Made by a program: the position numbers and the translations under genes
In this document: positions 49,089 to 57,969 of the stretch, one piece after another
How positions within the stretch are numbered: position 1 is the first letter of the stretch
Layout of the letters: each line of letters starts with the position of its first letter
Notes under the pieces: generated by a model
The model's database searches: none
Told to the model about the DNA's origin: nothing
What the model saw: the letters and a program-made list of their open reading frames with translations, nothing else
Assembly (NCBI RefSeq): GCF_001703635.1
Contig: NZ_LQZT01000042.1
Location: forward strand, 117,550 to 181,549
Direction of reading: 5' to 3'
From: Parahoeflea olei
GTDB taxonomy: Bacteria; Pseudomonadota; Alphaproteobacteria; Rhizobiales; Rhizobiaceae
DNA length: 64,000 nt

Positions 49089-49304
49089 TCACGCTTTGCC
49101 GTATTGGATCCGGGATTCCGACAAGTAAATGTAGAGAACGCCTTCCTCGGCGCTCATCTTTCGCACGATGTCCGTCTGCTCATCGACGTGCAAGGAAAGG
49201 AAGCGCTCATACTCGTCCGCGCGCACGGGGTCGAAGCCTTCATCCCACGGAATCCATTTCAGTCTGAGTCTTGTTTTCAGCTCGAGTTCTTCTGCTTCTG
49301 TCAT
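49089..49304 (-). CDS. Hypothetical 71-residue protein at the prophage right end
   Basis: GGAG lies seven bases before the ATG at 49304; the longer frame to 49514 is not used. The product, beginning MTEAEELELKTRLRLKWIPW, is acidic and resembles the protein at 48539 in its Leu/Arg/Trp-Ile-Pro start. It is the last prophage gene before the attachment region. Confidence 0.6.
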   Translation of the reverse strand: MTEAEELELKTRLRLKWIPWDEGFDPVRADEYERFLSLHVDEQTDIVRKMSAEEGVLYIYLSESRIQYGKA

Positions 49305-49362
49305 TGCGCACTCCAGATTAATCGACGCCGTGGTACCCGTTCGCGCGATCGCCGTCGATCTC

Positions 49363-49373
49363 GAATCTTGCAG
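49363..49373 (+). repeat. GAATCTTGCAG dispersed repeat, copy 7
   Basis: Intergenic copy (CTCGAATCTTGCAG) close to the prophage right end, about 190 bases before tRNA-Phe. Confidence 0.85.
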
Positions 49374-49401
49374 TAGGGCATGCTCGAATGGCAGCGGTAT
49401 A

Positions 49402-49485
49402 GAAAACGGTATGGTCTGGATCGGCAACTTTGTGGACAAACGCTGATACCGCCTGATGAAATCGAAAACGGTATGAAAACGGTAT
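49402..49485 (+). repeat. Three copies of GAAAACGGTAT, possible integrase arm sites
   Basis: Exact copies start at 49402, 49464 and 49475, with partial forms GCGGTAT near 49394 and GCCGTAT near 49489. Such short direct repeats flanking the attachment core are typical of tyrosine-recombinase arm sites. They lie 80-160 bases from the tRNA-Phe 3' end. No gene is seen in 49305-49564. Confidence 0.5.
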
Positions 49486-49564
49486 AAGCCGTATGAGAGG
49501 TGAGAAGTTGCCAAGCCTTAGCTACCGAACCGCTCTGTAAGGAACTGAAATTGCTGAATAAAAA

Positions 49565-49640
49565 TGGTGCCCGGAGGCGGATTTGAACCACCGACACGCG
49601 GATTTTCAATCCGCTGCTCTACCAACTGAGCTATCCGGGC
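49565..49640 (-). tRNA. tRNA-Phe(GAA), probable prophage attachment site
   Basis: A full 76-base cloverleaf with acceptor GCCCGGA/TCCGGGC, an encoded CCA end, a D arm GCTC...GAGC, anticodon GAA in the loop TTGAAAA and a T arm GGTTCAAATCC. The prophage genes end next to its 3' end, the usual insertion place for tyrosine-recombinase phages. The composition also changes here to a more GC-rich chromosomal pattern. Confidence 0.95.
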
Positions 49641-49711
49641 ATCGTGCCGGCCGCAAGGAGCGGCTTCGGCTGCCTGCGGTGGCGGGGTGTCCGACGCCTC
49701 AAGCGAGCGGG

Positions 49712-49739
49712 GTTATAGCATCTTGAAAGGCGCTGTCCA
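49712..49739 (-). promoter_or_regulatory. Promoter for tRNA-Phe
   Basis: On the minus strand TGGACA and TATAAC are separated by 16 bases, about 70 bases before the mature tRNA 5' end. It is one of the best sigma-70-type matches in the window. Confidence 0.6.
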
Positions 49740-50033
49740 GCACCCTTTTCGGCTTTTTCACCACTGGGTGCAGAAAATGGAAACCGGGAGGCGGGCGCAG
49801 GGCGCCAGCGACCGGATCTGCCCCGTCGGAGCACGGCAAAACCGCGGGACGGCGCGGCGCGGCGGGACACCTGGCACAGAGCGGGAAAGCAGGGATCGCA
49901 GCGCAGCCGCCCGGCGAGAGGTAGCACCGTAGTACCTTCGGCGGCAGCCGGCGGCGGAGCTGTCGTGGACGAAACCGCGAGGCCGGCGAGGATAAGCAGT
50001 CTTCTGGCCGCGCTGCTGCAGCCGCCTCGTCCG
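49740..50033. other. Gap with no recognised gene
   Basis: Nearly 300 GC-rich bases lie between the tRNA-Phe promoter and the end of yacG. The open frames here have no ribosome sites and overlap each other; I see no repeat or RNA gene. Confidence 0.5.
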
Positions 50034-50234
50034 CTAGCCGCGGTCGTCGGGCTCGTCGTCCTGGTTCTCTTCGATCTCGGTCACGGGAATCGCGTAGCCG
50101 CCCACCAGCCAGCGATTGAGGTCGACCGAGCGGCAGCGCTCGGAACAGAACGGATAGCTGTCGCGCGTCGACATCCGGCCGCATTCGGGGCACGGCTGTG
50201 CCTTGCGCAACGGGGTCACCTTGCCGTCGGTCAT
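50034..50234 (-). CDS. yacG: DNA gyrase inhibitor YacG
   Basis: The 66-residue protein has the YacG zinc site CPECGRMS near residue 14 and PFCSERCRSVDLNRW near 27, followed by the family's acidic tail (EENQDDEPDD). YacG binds GyrB and reduces gyrase activity. The ATG at 50234 is preferred over an in-frame start 11 codons upstream within maf; it lies downstream of maf in the same direction with a short overlap-free junction. Confidence 0.9.
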   Translation of the reverse strand: MTDGKVTPLRKAQPCPECGRMSTRDSYPFCSERCRSVDLNRWLVGGYAIPVTEIEENQDDEPDDRG

Positions 50235-50238
50235 GTCT

Positions 50239-50859
50239 TCAGCCCTCGAGCCATTTGAAGTGGACATCGTAGCCTTCGCCGGTCAGCAGACCGACGGTTT
50301 CGTAAAGCGGCAGGCCGACCACATTGGTGTAGGAGCCGACCAGCTTCACCACGAAGGCGCCCGCCAGGCCCTGCACGGCATAGCCGCCGGCCTTGCCGCG
50401 CCACTGGCCCGAGGCGAGATAGCTCTCGATCTCCATCCGCGACAGCCGCTTGAAGCGCACCCGGGTCTCGACGATCTTCTGGCGCACGGTGCGGTCGGGC
50501 GTGACCAGGCAGACGCCGGTGAAGACCCGGTGGTTGCGGCCCGACAGCAGATAGAGCGCATTCGAGGCCTCGTCGATCAGTTCGGCCTTGGGCAGGATGC
50601 GCCGGCCCACCGCCACCACCGTGTCGGCGGCGAGGATATAGGCGTCCTTCCAGGCCGGGTCGGACCGGGTCTCGGCCAGCGCCGCTTCGGCCTTCTCGCG
50701 CGACAGCCGCCGCGCCAGCGAGCGCGGATGCTCGGAGCGCTGCGGCGTCTCGTCGAGATCCATCGGCATCAGCCGGTCGGGCGCGATGCCGGCCTGGCCG
50801 AGCAGTTCGAGCCTGCGCGGCGAACCGGAAGCAAGGATCAGTTTTTGCGATCGCGTCAT
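50239..50859 (-). CDS. maf: Maf-type nucleoside triphosphate pyrophosphatase
   Basis: Maf proteins hydrolyse noncanonical NTPs. The 206-residue product has the signature LILASGSPRRLELL at residues 7-20, the ILAADTVV motif near 74 and KAGGYAVQGLAGAFV near 158. It lies between infA and yacG, an order shared by many Alphaproteobacteria. The first ATG has GGAAGGGCC upstream. Confidence 0.93.
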   Translation of the reverse strand: MTRSQKLILASGSPRRLELLGQAGIAPDRLMPMDLDETPQRSEHPRSLARRLSREKAEAALAETRSDPAWKDAYILAADTVVAVGRRILPKAELIDEASNALYLLSGRNHRVFTGVCLVTPDRTVRQKIVETRVRFKRLSRMEIESYLASGQWRGKAGGYAVQGLAGAFVVKLVGSYTNVVGLPLYETVGLLTGEGYDVHFKWLEG

Positions 50860-50880
50860 GGAAGGGCCCCGCCCCGCCGC

Positions 50881-51099
50881 TTACTTGAAGCGGTAGGTGA
50901 TGCGGCCCTTCGTCAGGTCGTAGGGTGTCATTTCGACGAGCACCTTGTCGCCGGCAAGCACGCGGATGCGGTTCTTGCGCATGCGTCCCGCGGTATGCGC
51001 AATGATCTCGTGTTCGTTTTCGAGCTTCACCCGAAAGGTTGCGTTGGGCAGCAGTTCCGTCACCACGCCCGGAAATTCAAGGACTTCTTCTTTCGCCAT
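50881..51099 (-). CDS. infA: Translation initiation factor IF-1
   Basis: At 72 residues this is a complete IF-1: MAKEEVLEFPGVVTELLPNA at the start, NEHEIIAHTAGRMRKNRIR in the middle and VEMTPYDLTKGRITYRFK at the end, an OB-fold that binds the ribosomal A site. The gene is preceded by GAAAGACAGAT and a gap of 100 bases that probably contains a promoter. Confidence 0.97.
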   Translation of the reverse strand: MAKEEVLEFPGVVTELLPNATFRVKLENEHEIIAHTAGRMRKNRIRVLAGDKVLVEMTPYDLTKGRITYRFK

Positions 51100-51201
51100 A
51101 CAGTATCTGTCTTTCCAGTTGAAAAAGGCGGCGCAAAACGCGCGGGCCTGAAATTTTGCCGGAACCTACACAATGACAAGGCATTTGTGAACCAAATTGA
51201 T

Positions 51202-51672
51202 TCACACGCCCGTCACGCCCCGCGACCAGGCCGTGCCCGATCCGATCTTCAGTTTAAGCATATCGCGCACCTCGCGATAGGCCTCCAATATGCGCTCGCG
51301 GGTGCCGGTGGCCACCGTCGGATCCGGCATCGGCCAGTAGATCACCTCAACGGCCTGCGTGCGCGTCAGTTCCAGCGCCCGGTGATGGGCCTCGGGCGCG
51401 AGCGTGACGACGATGTCGAAATAATCGTCCTCGAGTTCCTCGAGCGTCTGCGGCTGGCGGCTGCCGAGATCGAGCCCGATTTCCGCGAGCACCGTATCGA
51501 CGAAGGGGTCGCGCTCGCCCGGCCTCACCCCGGCGGAGGCGATATAGGTGCCCTGGGGCAGCAGCGAGCGGGCGATCGCCTCGGCCATCGGCGAGCGGAT
51601 CGCGTTCATGCCGCAGACGAACAGCACCGCACCGGGCGTGGCGCGGCCGGCCGCCGGGGTCTGATCCGCCAT
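51202..51672 (-). CDS. Low-molecular-weight phosphatase/arsenate reductase-like protein
   Basis: The 156-residue protein has the P-loop signature VCGMNAIRS near residue 19, with the nucleophilic Cys and the Arg of the CX5R motif, and a YWPMPDPT segment near 111 with the catalytic Asp. It belongs to the low-molecular-weight protein tyrosine phosphatase group commonly placed beside infA in Rhizobiales. Whether it acts on phosphotyrosine or arsenate cannot be decided here. Confidence 0.88.
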   Translation of the reverse strand: MADQTPAAGRATPGAVLFVCGMNAIRSPMAEAIARSLLPQGTYIASAGVRPGERDPFVDTVLAEIGLDLGSRQPQTLEELEDDYFDIVVTLAPEAHHRALELTRTQAVEVIYWPMPDPTVATGTRERILEAYREVRDMLKLKIGSGTAWSRGVTGV

Positions 51673-51680
51673 GGCGGCCC

Positions 51681-52156
51681 CTATCCCCGCCAGTGCAGCA
51701 CGCAGACGAGCGTGAACAGCCGCCGCGCGGTGTCGAAATCCATCCTGATCTTGCCCTCCAGCCTGTCCATCAGCGTCTGCGAGCCCTCGTTGTGGATGCC
51801 GCGCCGGCCCATGTCGATGGCCTCGATCTGGCTCGGCGTCGAGGAGCGGATGGCCTCGTAATAGCTTTCGCAGATCATGAAGTAGTCCTTGACGATCCGG
51901 CGGAACGGCGTGAGCGACAGGATGTGGGTGGCCACCGGCGCATCGGCCTGGGTGGAGATGGAAAAGACGAGCTTGGAATCGATCAGCGACAGCTTGAGCT
52001 TGTAGGGGCCGCTGGAATGGCCCACCGGCGCGAAGCTGTTTTCCTCGATCAGGTCGAAAATGGCGACGGCGCGCTCATGCTCGACATCGGGCGTGGCGCG
52101 TCCGATCGTGTCATCCAGGACGACATCCGAAAGCCGGTTGGTGTCCTCCGCCGAAG

Positions 52157-52160
<4 letters not shown>
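51681..52160 (-). CDS. UPF0262 family protein
   Basis: The 159-residue protein has the family features I recall: HERAVAIFDLIEENSFAPVG near residue 28, LTPFRRIVKDYFMICESYYE near 82 and AIDMGRRGIHNEG near 114. The family is restricted to Alphaproteobacteria and nearly always adjacent to hisD, as here, where the start overlaps the hisD stop. Its function is unknown. Confidence 0.88.
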
Positions 52161-53485
<1,325 letters not shown>

Positions 53486-53517
53486 TGTCCTGCCCCCATG
53501 TCACATTCGTCCCTTCT

Positions 53518-53955
53518 TCACTGGTCCAGCGGGTGGCGCGGCCGGAACCGCGTTTCCCAGGCGCCGCCGATGTCGCTGAGCTGCACTTCCAGGCATTCGA
53601 CCTCGAGCTGGATCACCGCATCGCCCGACAGCACCAGCTCGATCACGCCGGCCGGCGCTTCCGCGCCCGCCACGAATCGCAGCGCCAGCAGCGACAGCAC
53701 CGTGTCCTTTTTCGCCAGGTCGATGCCGCGGGACCTCACGCGCTCGACCCGCTTGACCGCCAGCACCGCCCGGCGGCGCTCATAGGCCTTGTTGTCGGCG
53801 CCTTCTTCCCAGACGAACCGGTTGCCTTCAAGCGTGAATGTACGGGTATCGCCCACATAGGCGGTGTCGCCGGTCTTGAAGACGGCGTCCTGCAGGCAGG
53901 CGGAGACAACAGCCAGATCGGTTTCGTCGAGCGCGATCAGTTTCAGACTGTCCAT
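53518..53955 (-). CDS. DUF2948 family protein
   Basis: The 145-residue product, beginning MDSLKLIALDETDLAVVSAC, has the pattern of the uncharacterised DUF2948 proteins found between murA and hisD in Rhizobiales: QDAVFKTGD near 22, RRAVLAVKRVERVRSRGID near 61 and ALRFVAG near 91. Role unknown; its fixed position between a cell-wall and a histidine gene is well conserved. Confidence 0.85.
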   Translation of the reverse strand: MDSLKLIALDETDLAVVSACLQDAVFKTGDTAYVGDTRTFTLEGNRFVWEEGADNKAYERRRAVLAVKRVERVRSRGIDLAKKDTVLSLLALRFVAGAEAPAGVIELVLSGDAVIQLEVECLEVQLSDIGGAWETRFRPRHPLDQ

Positions 53956-54122
53956 TGCGGGTCCTTCGGGTATCCGGTGTCGGGTGCCGGAGACGCTGCT
54001 GGCGCCGGCCGGCGTGCTGCACTGCAAGGTAGGTGCGGCCGGGCCAAAGCGCAATGCACAGATGGTGGAAGCGGTTGCCGCGGCTGCGCCGGTGCGGCGC
54101 GACCGTGCGGCGACGTCCGGTC

Positions 54123-55412
54123 TCAATCGCTGATGCGTTCGACCACCGCGCCGCAGCGTGTCAGCTTCTCTTCCAGCCGCTCGAACCCGCGGTCGAGATG
54201 GTAGACCCGGTTGACCACGGTCTCGCCTTCGGCCGCGAGGCCTGCGATCACCAGCGACACCGAGGCGCGCAGGTCGGTCGCCATCACCGGGGCGCCACGC
54301 AGCACCGGCACGCCGGTCACGGTGGCAGTCTGGCCCGACAGCGAGATCCGGGCGCCGAGGCGAGCGAGTTCCTGGACATGCATGAAGCGGTTTTCGAAGA
54401 TCGTCTCGGTGATGTGCGACACGCCGTTGGCGCGCGTCATCAGCCCCATGAATTGGGCCTGCAGGTCGGTCGGGAAGCCCGGGAACGGGTCGGTGGTCAC
54501 ATCCACCGGCAGAATGTCGCCGCCATTGCGGCGCACGCGGATGCCGGTGCCTTCCGGGGTGATCTCGACGCCGGTGCGGCGAATGGCGAGCAGCGCGCTT
54601 TCGAGCAGCGCCTCGGAGGAATTCTCCAGCAAAACGTCGCCGCCGGTCATCGCCACCGCCATGGCATAGGTCCCGGTCTCGATCCGGTCGGGCAGCACCC
54701 GGTGGCGTGCGCCCGAGAGCGAGGACACGCCCTCGATGGTGATCGTCGAGGTGCCGGCGCCGGAGATCTTCGCGCCCATGGCCGTGAGGCACTTGGCGAG
54801 ATCGACCACCTCGGGCTCACGCGCCGCGTTTTCGATCACGGTCTCGCCCTTGGCGAGCGTGGCGGCCATCAGCATCACATGGGTGGCGCCGACCGAGACC
54901 TTGGGGAACACGTAGCGCCCGCCGGTCAGGCCGTTCGGGGCCTTCGCCAGCACATAGCCGTTTTCGATCGAGATCTCGGCGCCCAAATGCTCGAGCCCGT
55001 CGATAAAGAGATCGACCGGCCGGGTGCCGATGGCGCAACCGCCGGGCAGCGACACCTTGGCCTCGCCCATGCGCGCCAACAGCGGGCCGATCACCCAGAA
55101 GCTCGCGCGCATCTTGGAAACGAGCTCATAGGGCGCGGTGGTGTCGACGATGGTGCGGGCGGTGAAATGCACGGTGCGGGAATAGGCGCTGTCCTGGCCC
55201 TCGCGGCGGCCGGTCACGGAAATGTCGACGCCGTGATTGCCGAGGATGCGCTGCAGCTGCTCGACATCGGCGAGATGCGGCAGGTTCTCGAGCGTCAGCG
55301 TGTCGTCGGTCAAGAGCGAGGCGATCATCAGCGGCAGCGCCGCATTCTTGGCGCCGGAGATCGGAATGACGCCATTGAGCGGATTTCCGCCCACGATCCT
55401 GATGCGATCCAT
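54123..55412 (-). CDS. murA: UDP-N-acetylglucosamine 1-carboxyvinyltransferase MurA
   Basis: MurA transfers enolpyruvate to UDP-GlcNAc, the first committed step of peptidoglycan synthesis and the fosfomycin target. The 429-residue protein begins MDRIRIVGGNPLNGVIPISG with KNAALP following, has GGCAIGTRPVDLFIDGLEHLGA near 125 containing the fosfomycin-binding-loop Cys region, and ends with YHLDRGFERLEEKL. The length is normal. Confidence 0.97.
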   Translation of the reverse strand: MDRIRIVGGNPLNGVIPISGAKNAALPLMIASLLTDDTLTLENLPHLADVEQLQRILGNHGVDISVTGRREGQDSAYSRTVHFTARTIVDTTAPYELVSKMRASFWVIGPLLARMGEAKVSLPGGCAIGTRPVDLFIDGLEHLGAEISIENGYVLAKAPNGLTGGRYVFPKVSVGATHVMLMAATLAKGETVIENAAREPEVVDLAKCLTAMGAKISGAGTSTITIEGVSSLSGARHRVLPDRIETGTYAMAVAMTGGDVLLENSSEALLESALLAIRRTGVEITPEGTGIRVRRNGGDILPVDVTTDPFPGFPTDLQAQFMGLMTRANGVSHITETIFENRFMHVQELARLGARISLSGQTATVTGVPVLRGAPVMATDLRASVSLVIAGLAAEGETVVNRVYHLDRGFERLEEKLTRCGAVVERISD

Positions 55413-55548
55413 GCTGTCCCCTTGCGTGCCCTTGAGCTGTCTTGAGTGTATTGAAGGCCGTCGCGGCCGCGACTGCGCCCGGCCGTGGAAAATCTGCGGC
55501 GGTGTTTAGACCATCATCGCGAATGCGGCAACATGAGGACGGTCGGGC

Positions 55549-55758
55549 TCACTCGGGATCTCCGCCGTCGCCCGGCCGCGGCGGCGCGGCAGCCGCGGGC
55601 AGGCCTTCGGCCTCGTCGGCCCCGCCCTCGCGCCGCGCCCGCGTCTGCGCCTTGCGGCGCTGCAGGTTGGCGCGCAGCTGCTGAGCCCGCCGCTCGGCCC
55701 GCAAGGCCGCCTGGCGCGCAACTTCGGTCTGTTTTCCGGTCTCTGTCGGTTCGCTCAT
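55549..55758 (-). CDS. Small basic protein upstream of murA
   Basis: The 69-residue product begins MSEPTETGKQTEVARQAALR, has a helical Arg/Ala/Gln core and ends Pro/Gly-rich. Similar short basic proteins occur beside murA in related genomes, from memory. The ATG at 55758 is taken since the longer frame would run through the GC-rich leader. No function is known. Confidence 0.6.
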   Translation of the reverse strand: MSEPTETGKQTEVARQAALRAERRAQQLRANLQRRKAQTRARREGGADEAEGLPAAAAPPRPGDGGDPE

Positions 55759-56095
55759 GGCGATTCCCGATAGCGCAAAGCGACGCACAGGTGAAGGTCG
55801 GCGTTGCGCATCGCCCCCTCCCCTGCCGCCCGGATTCCGGTTTTCCCCGTCCCCGCCGCGGCGAACAGCGCCCTGCGGGACGTGCAGAAACCCCGCTGCC
55901 CCGGGCTTGCCCAAAGGCAATTTCACGCCTGCCGCAACAATCGCCCGTTTGTGCTTGCACTCCTGTCCAAGCTGTGGCAATAGCGGGCCGCTTCAGTCGT
56001 TTACAGCCTTTCGGGACTGTCCAGGACGCGGCGGCAGCGGTTGACAGGAACATCTCTGTCCCGCCTCCCCGCCCAAACGCATCTGAAGCAGACGG
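55759..56095. other. Gap with no recognised gene
   Basis: This 337-base stretch precedes the divergent tRNA-Thr. It contains a TTGACA box at 56041 that may be the -35 of the tRNA-Thr promoter, but no convincing -10. No repeat or small gene is seen. Confidence 0.45.
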
Positions 56096-56170
<75 letters not shown>

Positions 56171-56907
56171 GTTTTCCACACATTCCGGGAATCAATGCCT
56201 TGGGGCGAGCGCCATTGCCGGCGGCTTCCGGGAATGTGTCCGCGACGCCATTTCCATCCCTCCCGGCTCAAAAGGTTTGTCTCAGACCCATGTCCGGACT
56301 CGTTTCGCGTGCCGGGACCGGGCTTTCCTCCGGTTTGAGGGAATCAGGGCACTCTCGCTGCGCCGGATGGCGCAAGCGTCGCGACCGAGCGCCTTGCGCT
56401 TGCGACACGCGACGCCAGCGGCCTCGCGCGGCAGGCGGTCCGGCGGCCCTCCTGGACTGCCGGGCGCGGAACAGGAGGGAACGGACCTCGTCGAGTTTGA
56501 TCAACGGGGAGGAGCGCTTCCGGCTCAGGCCGCCGTTCAGCCTCGAACAGCGGGCGCAGCCTCCGGGCCGAGGCGATCAGCGCCTTCGCGGTTGCGTTGT
56601 TTTTCCTGGCTCGCCATGCGCGACCTGCCCGAGGTCGGTGCCCTGATCGGGCATGACAGGGCCCTGCCCTACGGATTGGCTCTGCGCGCAAGTGCCAGGA
56701 TTTTCGCGGCATGACTTCGGTCGCGGCAGTCTTGCGACACGACCCGCACGGATCGAGGCAGGCAATGGGTGTTGCGTTTCCGGCAGGCGTTCGGCCGCGC
56801 CGGTCGCGCGGCAGCGCATTCTGCCTTCATCCCCGACGCAGGCCGGAGGCGGGCAATTCCTCCGCCTCCCGTGCTCAACAAGAGCAGTCCGACAGGATCG
56901 CGAGCCC
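56171..56907. other. 737-base gap with no convincing gene
   Basis: The frames open here on both strands are GC-rich, Arg/Ala/Pro-dominated and lack ribosome sites, so I list no gene. No repeats or tRNA remnants stand out. It may be decayed sequence next to tRNA-Thr. Confidence 0.45.
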
Positions 56908-57969
56908 TTATCCCAGCTTCCGCTGGGCGTCGCGCACCAACGCGGCAAGACGGAAGAAACCGTGCGCCATCTTGGAATAGGGCGTCAGCACGAAGAAGGT
57001 CAGCACCGCGCCGAGATGCAGCGCAAGCAGCGGCTCCAGCGCGGGGGTGCTGCCGAGCATGTAGAGCAGCAGGCCGGACGCGCTGACCGTGAAGAGCAGC
57101 AGGATGAAGCCGAATTCGCCGCCGCGCACGTCGGGCGCCTGCAGCTCCGGCCGGCCCATGGTCTTGAGCCGCAGAAGGCCGAGCGTGCCGAGGCACAGCA
57201 GGATCCCGCCCGTCACCCCCAGGAGCTTGGGGAGCGAGAACAAGCCGTAGGGCGCAGGCATGTCGAAGGCATAGTGCATCACGGTTGCGACCGAGGTCGC
57301 CGCAAAGCACAGCAAAAAGCCGTACATCACCGCCTGATGCATGGCCCGGCGCGCATGGGAGAAGCGGTCCTCGTCCTGGAAATTGCAGCCGTCGCCGTGG
57401 CCGCCCGCCAGGTTGCGCATGGTCGCGGCCGAGCCGAAGGCGTTCTGGAGGTGCGCAAGCCGGATGCGCCCGCCGCCGATCCGCTTCCAGTAACGCCTGA
57501 GCGACACGCCCAGCGCCATCAGCGGCAGCACGAAGGCAGGCACGAAGATCGCCACCATCGCGTTGTGCGACAGGACGGCGTAGAAGCCCTCGCCGTCGCC
57601 CGGCAGGTTGCGCGCAGCAAGGAACAGCACGGCAAAGCCGGCGATCAGCGCCAGCGCCAGCATCGTGCCGGAGCGGTGGAACGCGCGGCCGAGGGCGGCC
57701 GGGAACGCCGCCTCTTCCCAGCTTTCCTGACGCAGTTCGGCCAGAACGCCGGGCAGGTTCAGGTCGAACTCGTGCGGCGCGGTGTACTGGCAGGCGGAAT
57801 AGCAGTTCTGGCAGTTGTGGCAGAGATTGGCGAGCTGGACCAGGTCGGCCTCCGCAAAGGCGCGCTCCGCATGCATCGCCGGAAAGACGGCGCAATAGCC
57901 CTCGCAATAGCGGCAGGCGTTGCAGATCTGCGCCTGGCGGGCGGCTTCTTCGAGGGGATTACTGTACAT
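56908..57969 (-). CDS. tcuB: TcuB-like electron transfer membrane protein
   Basis: TcuB re-oxidises the flavin of TcuA using two iron-sulphur clusters and haem, passing electrons to the quinone pool. The 353-residue protein has two ferredoxin motifs, CNACRYCEGYCAVFP near residue 17 and CHNCQNCYSACQYTAPHEF near 50, and then six or so hydrophobic segments from residue 100 to 335. It overlaps the tcuA stop by 11 bases, so the two are co-translated. Confidence 0.9.
   Translation of the reverse strand: MYSNPLEEAARQAQICNACRYCEGYCAVFPAMHAERAFAEADLVQLANLCHNCQNCYSACQYTAPHEFDLNLPGVLAELRQESWEEAAFPAALGRAFHRSGTMLALALIAGFAVLFLAARNLPGDGEGFYAVLSHNAMVAIFVPAFVLPLMALGVSLRRYWKRIGGGRIRLAHLQNAFGSAATMRNLAGGHGDGCNFQDEDRFSHARRAMHQAVMYGFLLCFAATSVATVMHYAFDMPAPYGLFSLPKLLGVTGGILLCLGTLGLLRLKTMGRPELQAPDVRGGEFGFILLLFTVSASGLLLYMLGSTPALEPLLALHLGAVLTFFVLTPYSKMAHGFFRLAALVRDAQRKLG

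Noticed and set aside
19838..49373. Dispersed 11-base repeats as a CRISPR array or transposon ends
   Set aside because: Spacing is kilobases and irregular, all copies are in one direction, and no cas or transposase gene is present.
49464..49500. CTGATGA and GAAA near 49455 as a third hammerhead
   Set aside because: There is no stem between the two core strings and no cleavage triplet, so it is not a ribozyme.
1..49564. Search for integrase, excisionase and CI-type repressor
   Set aside because: None is recognisable in this part of the prophage. The small HTH proteins at 18957, 41744 and 44792 are too weak to call the main repressor.
56171..56907. Several 80-150-residue frames after tRNA-Thr
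   Set aside because: They overlap on both strands, are Arg/Ala/Pro-rich as expected of random GC-rich DNA, and have no ribosome sites.
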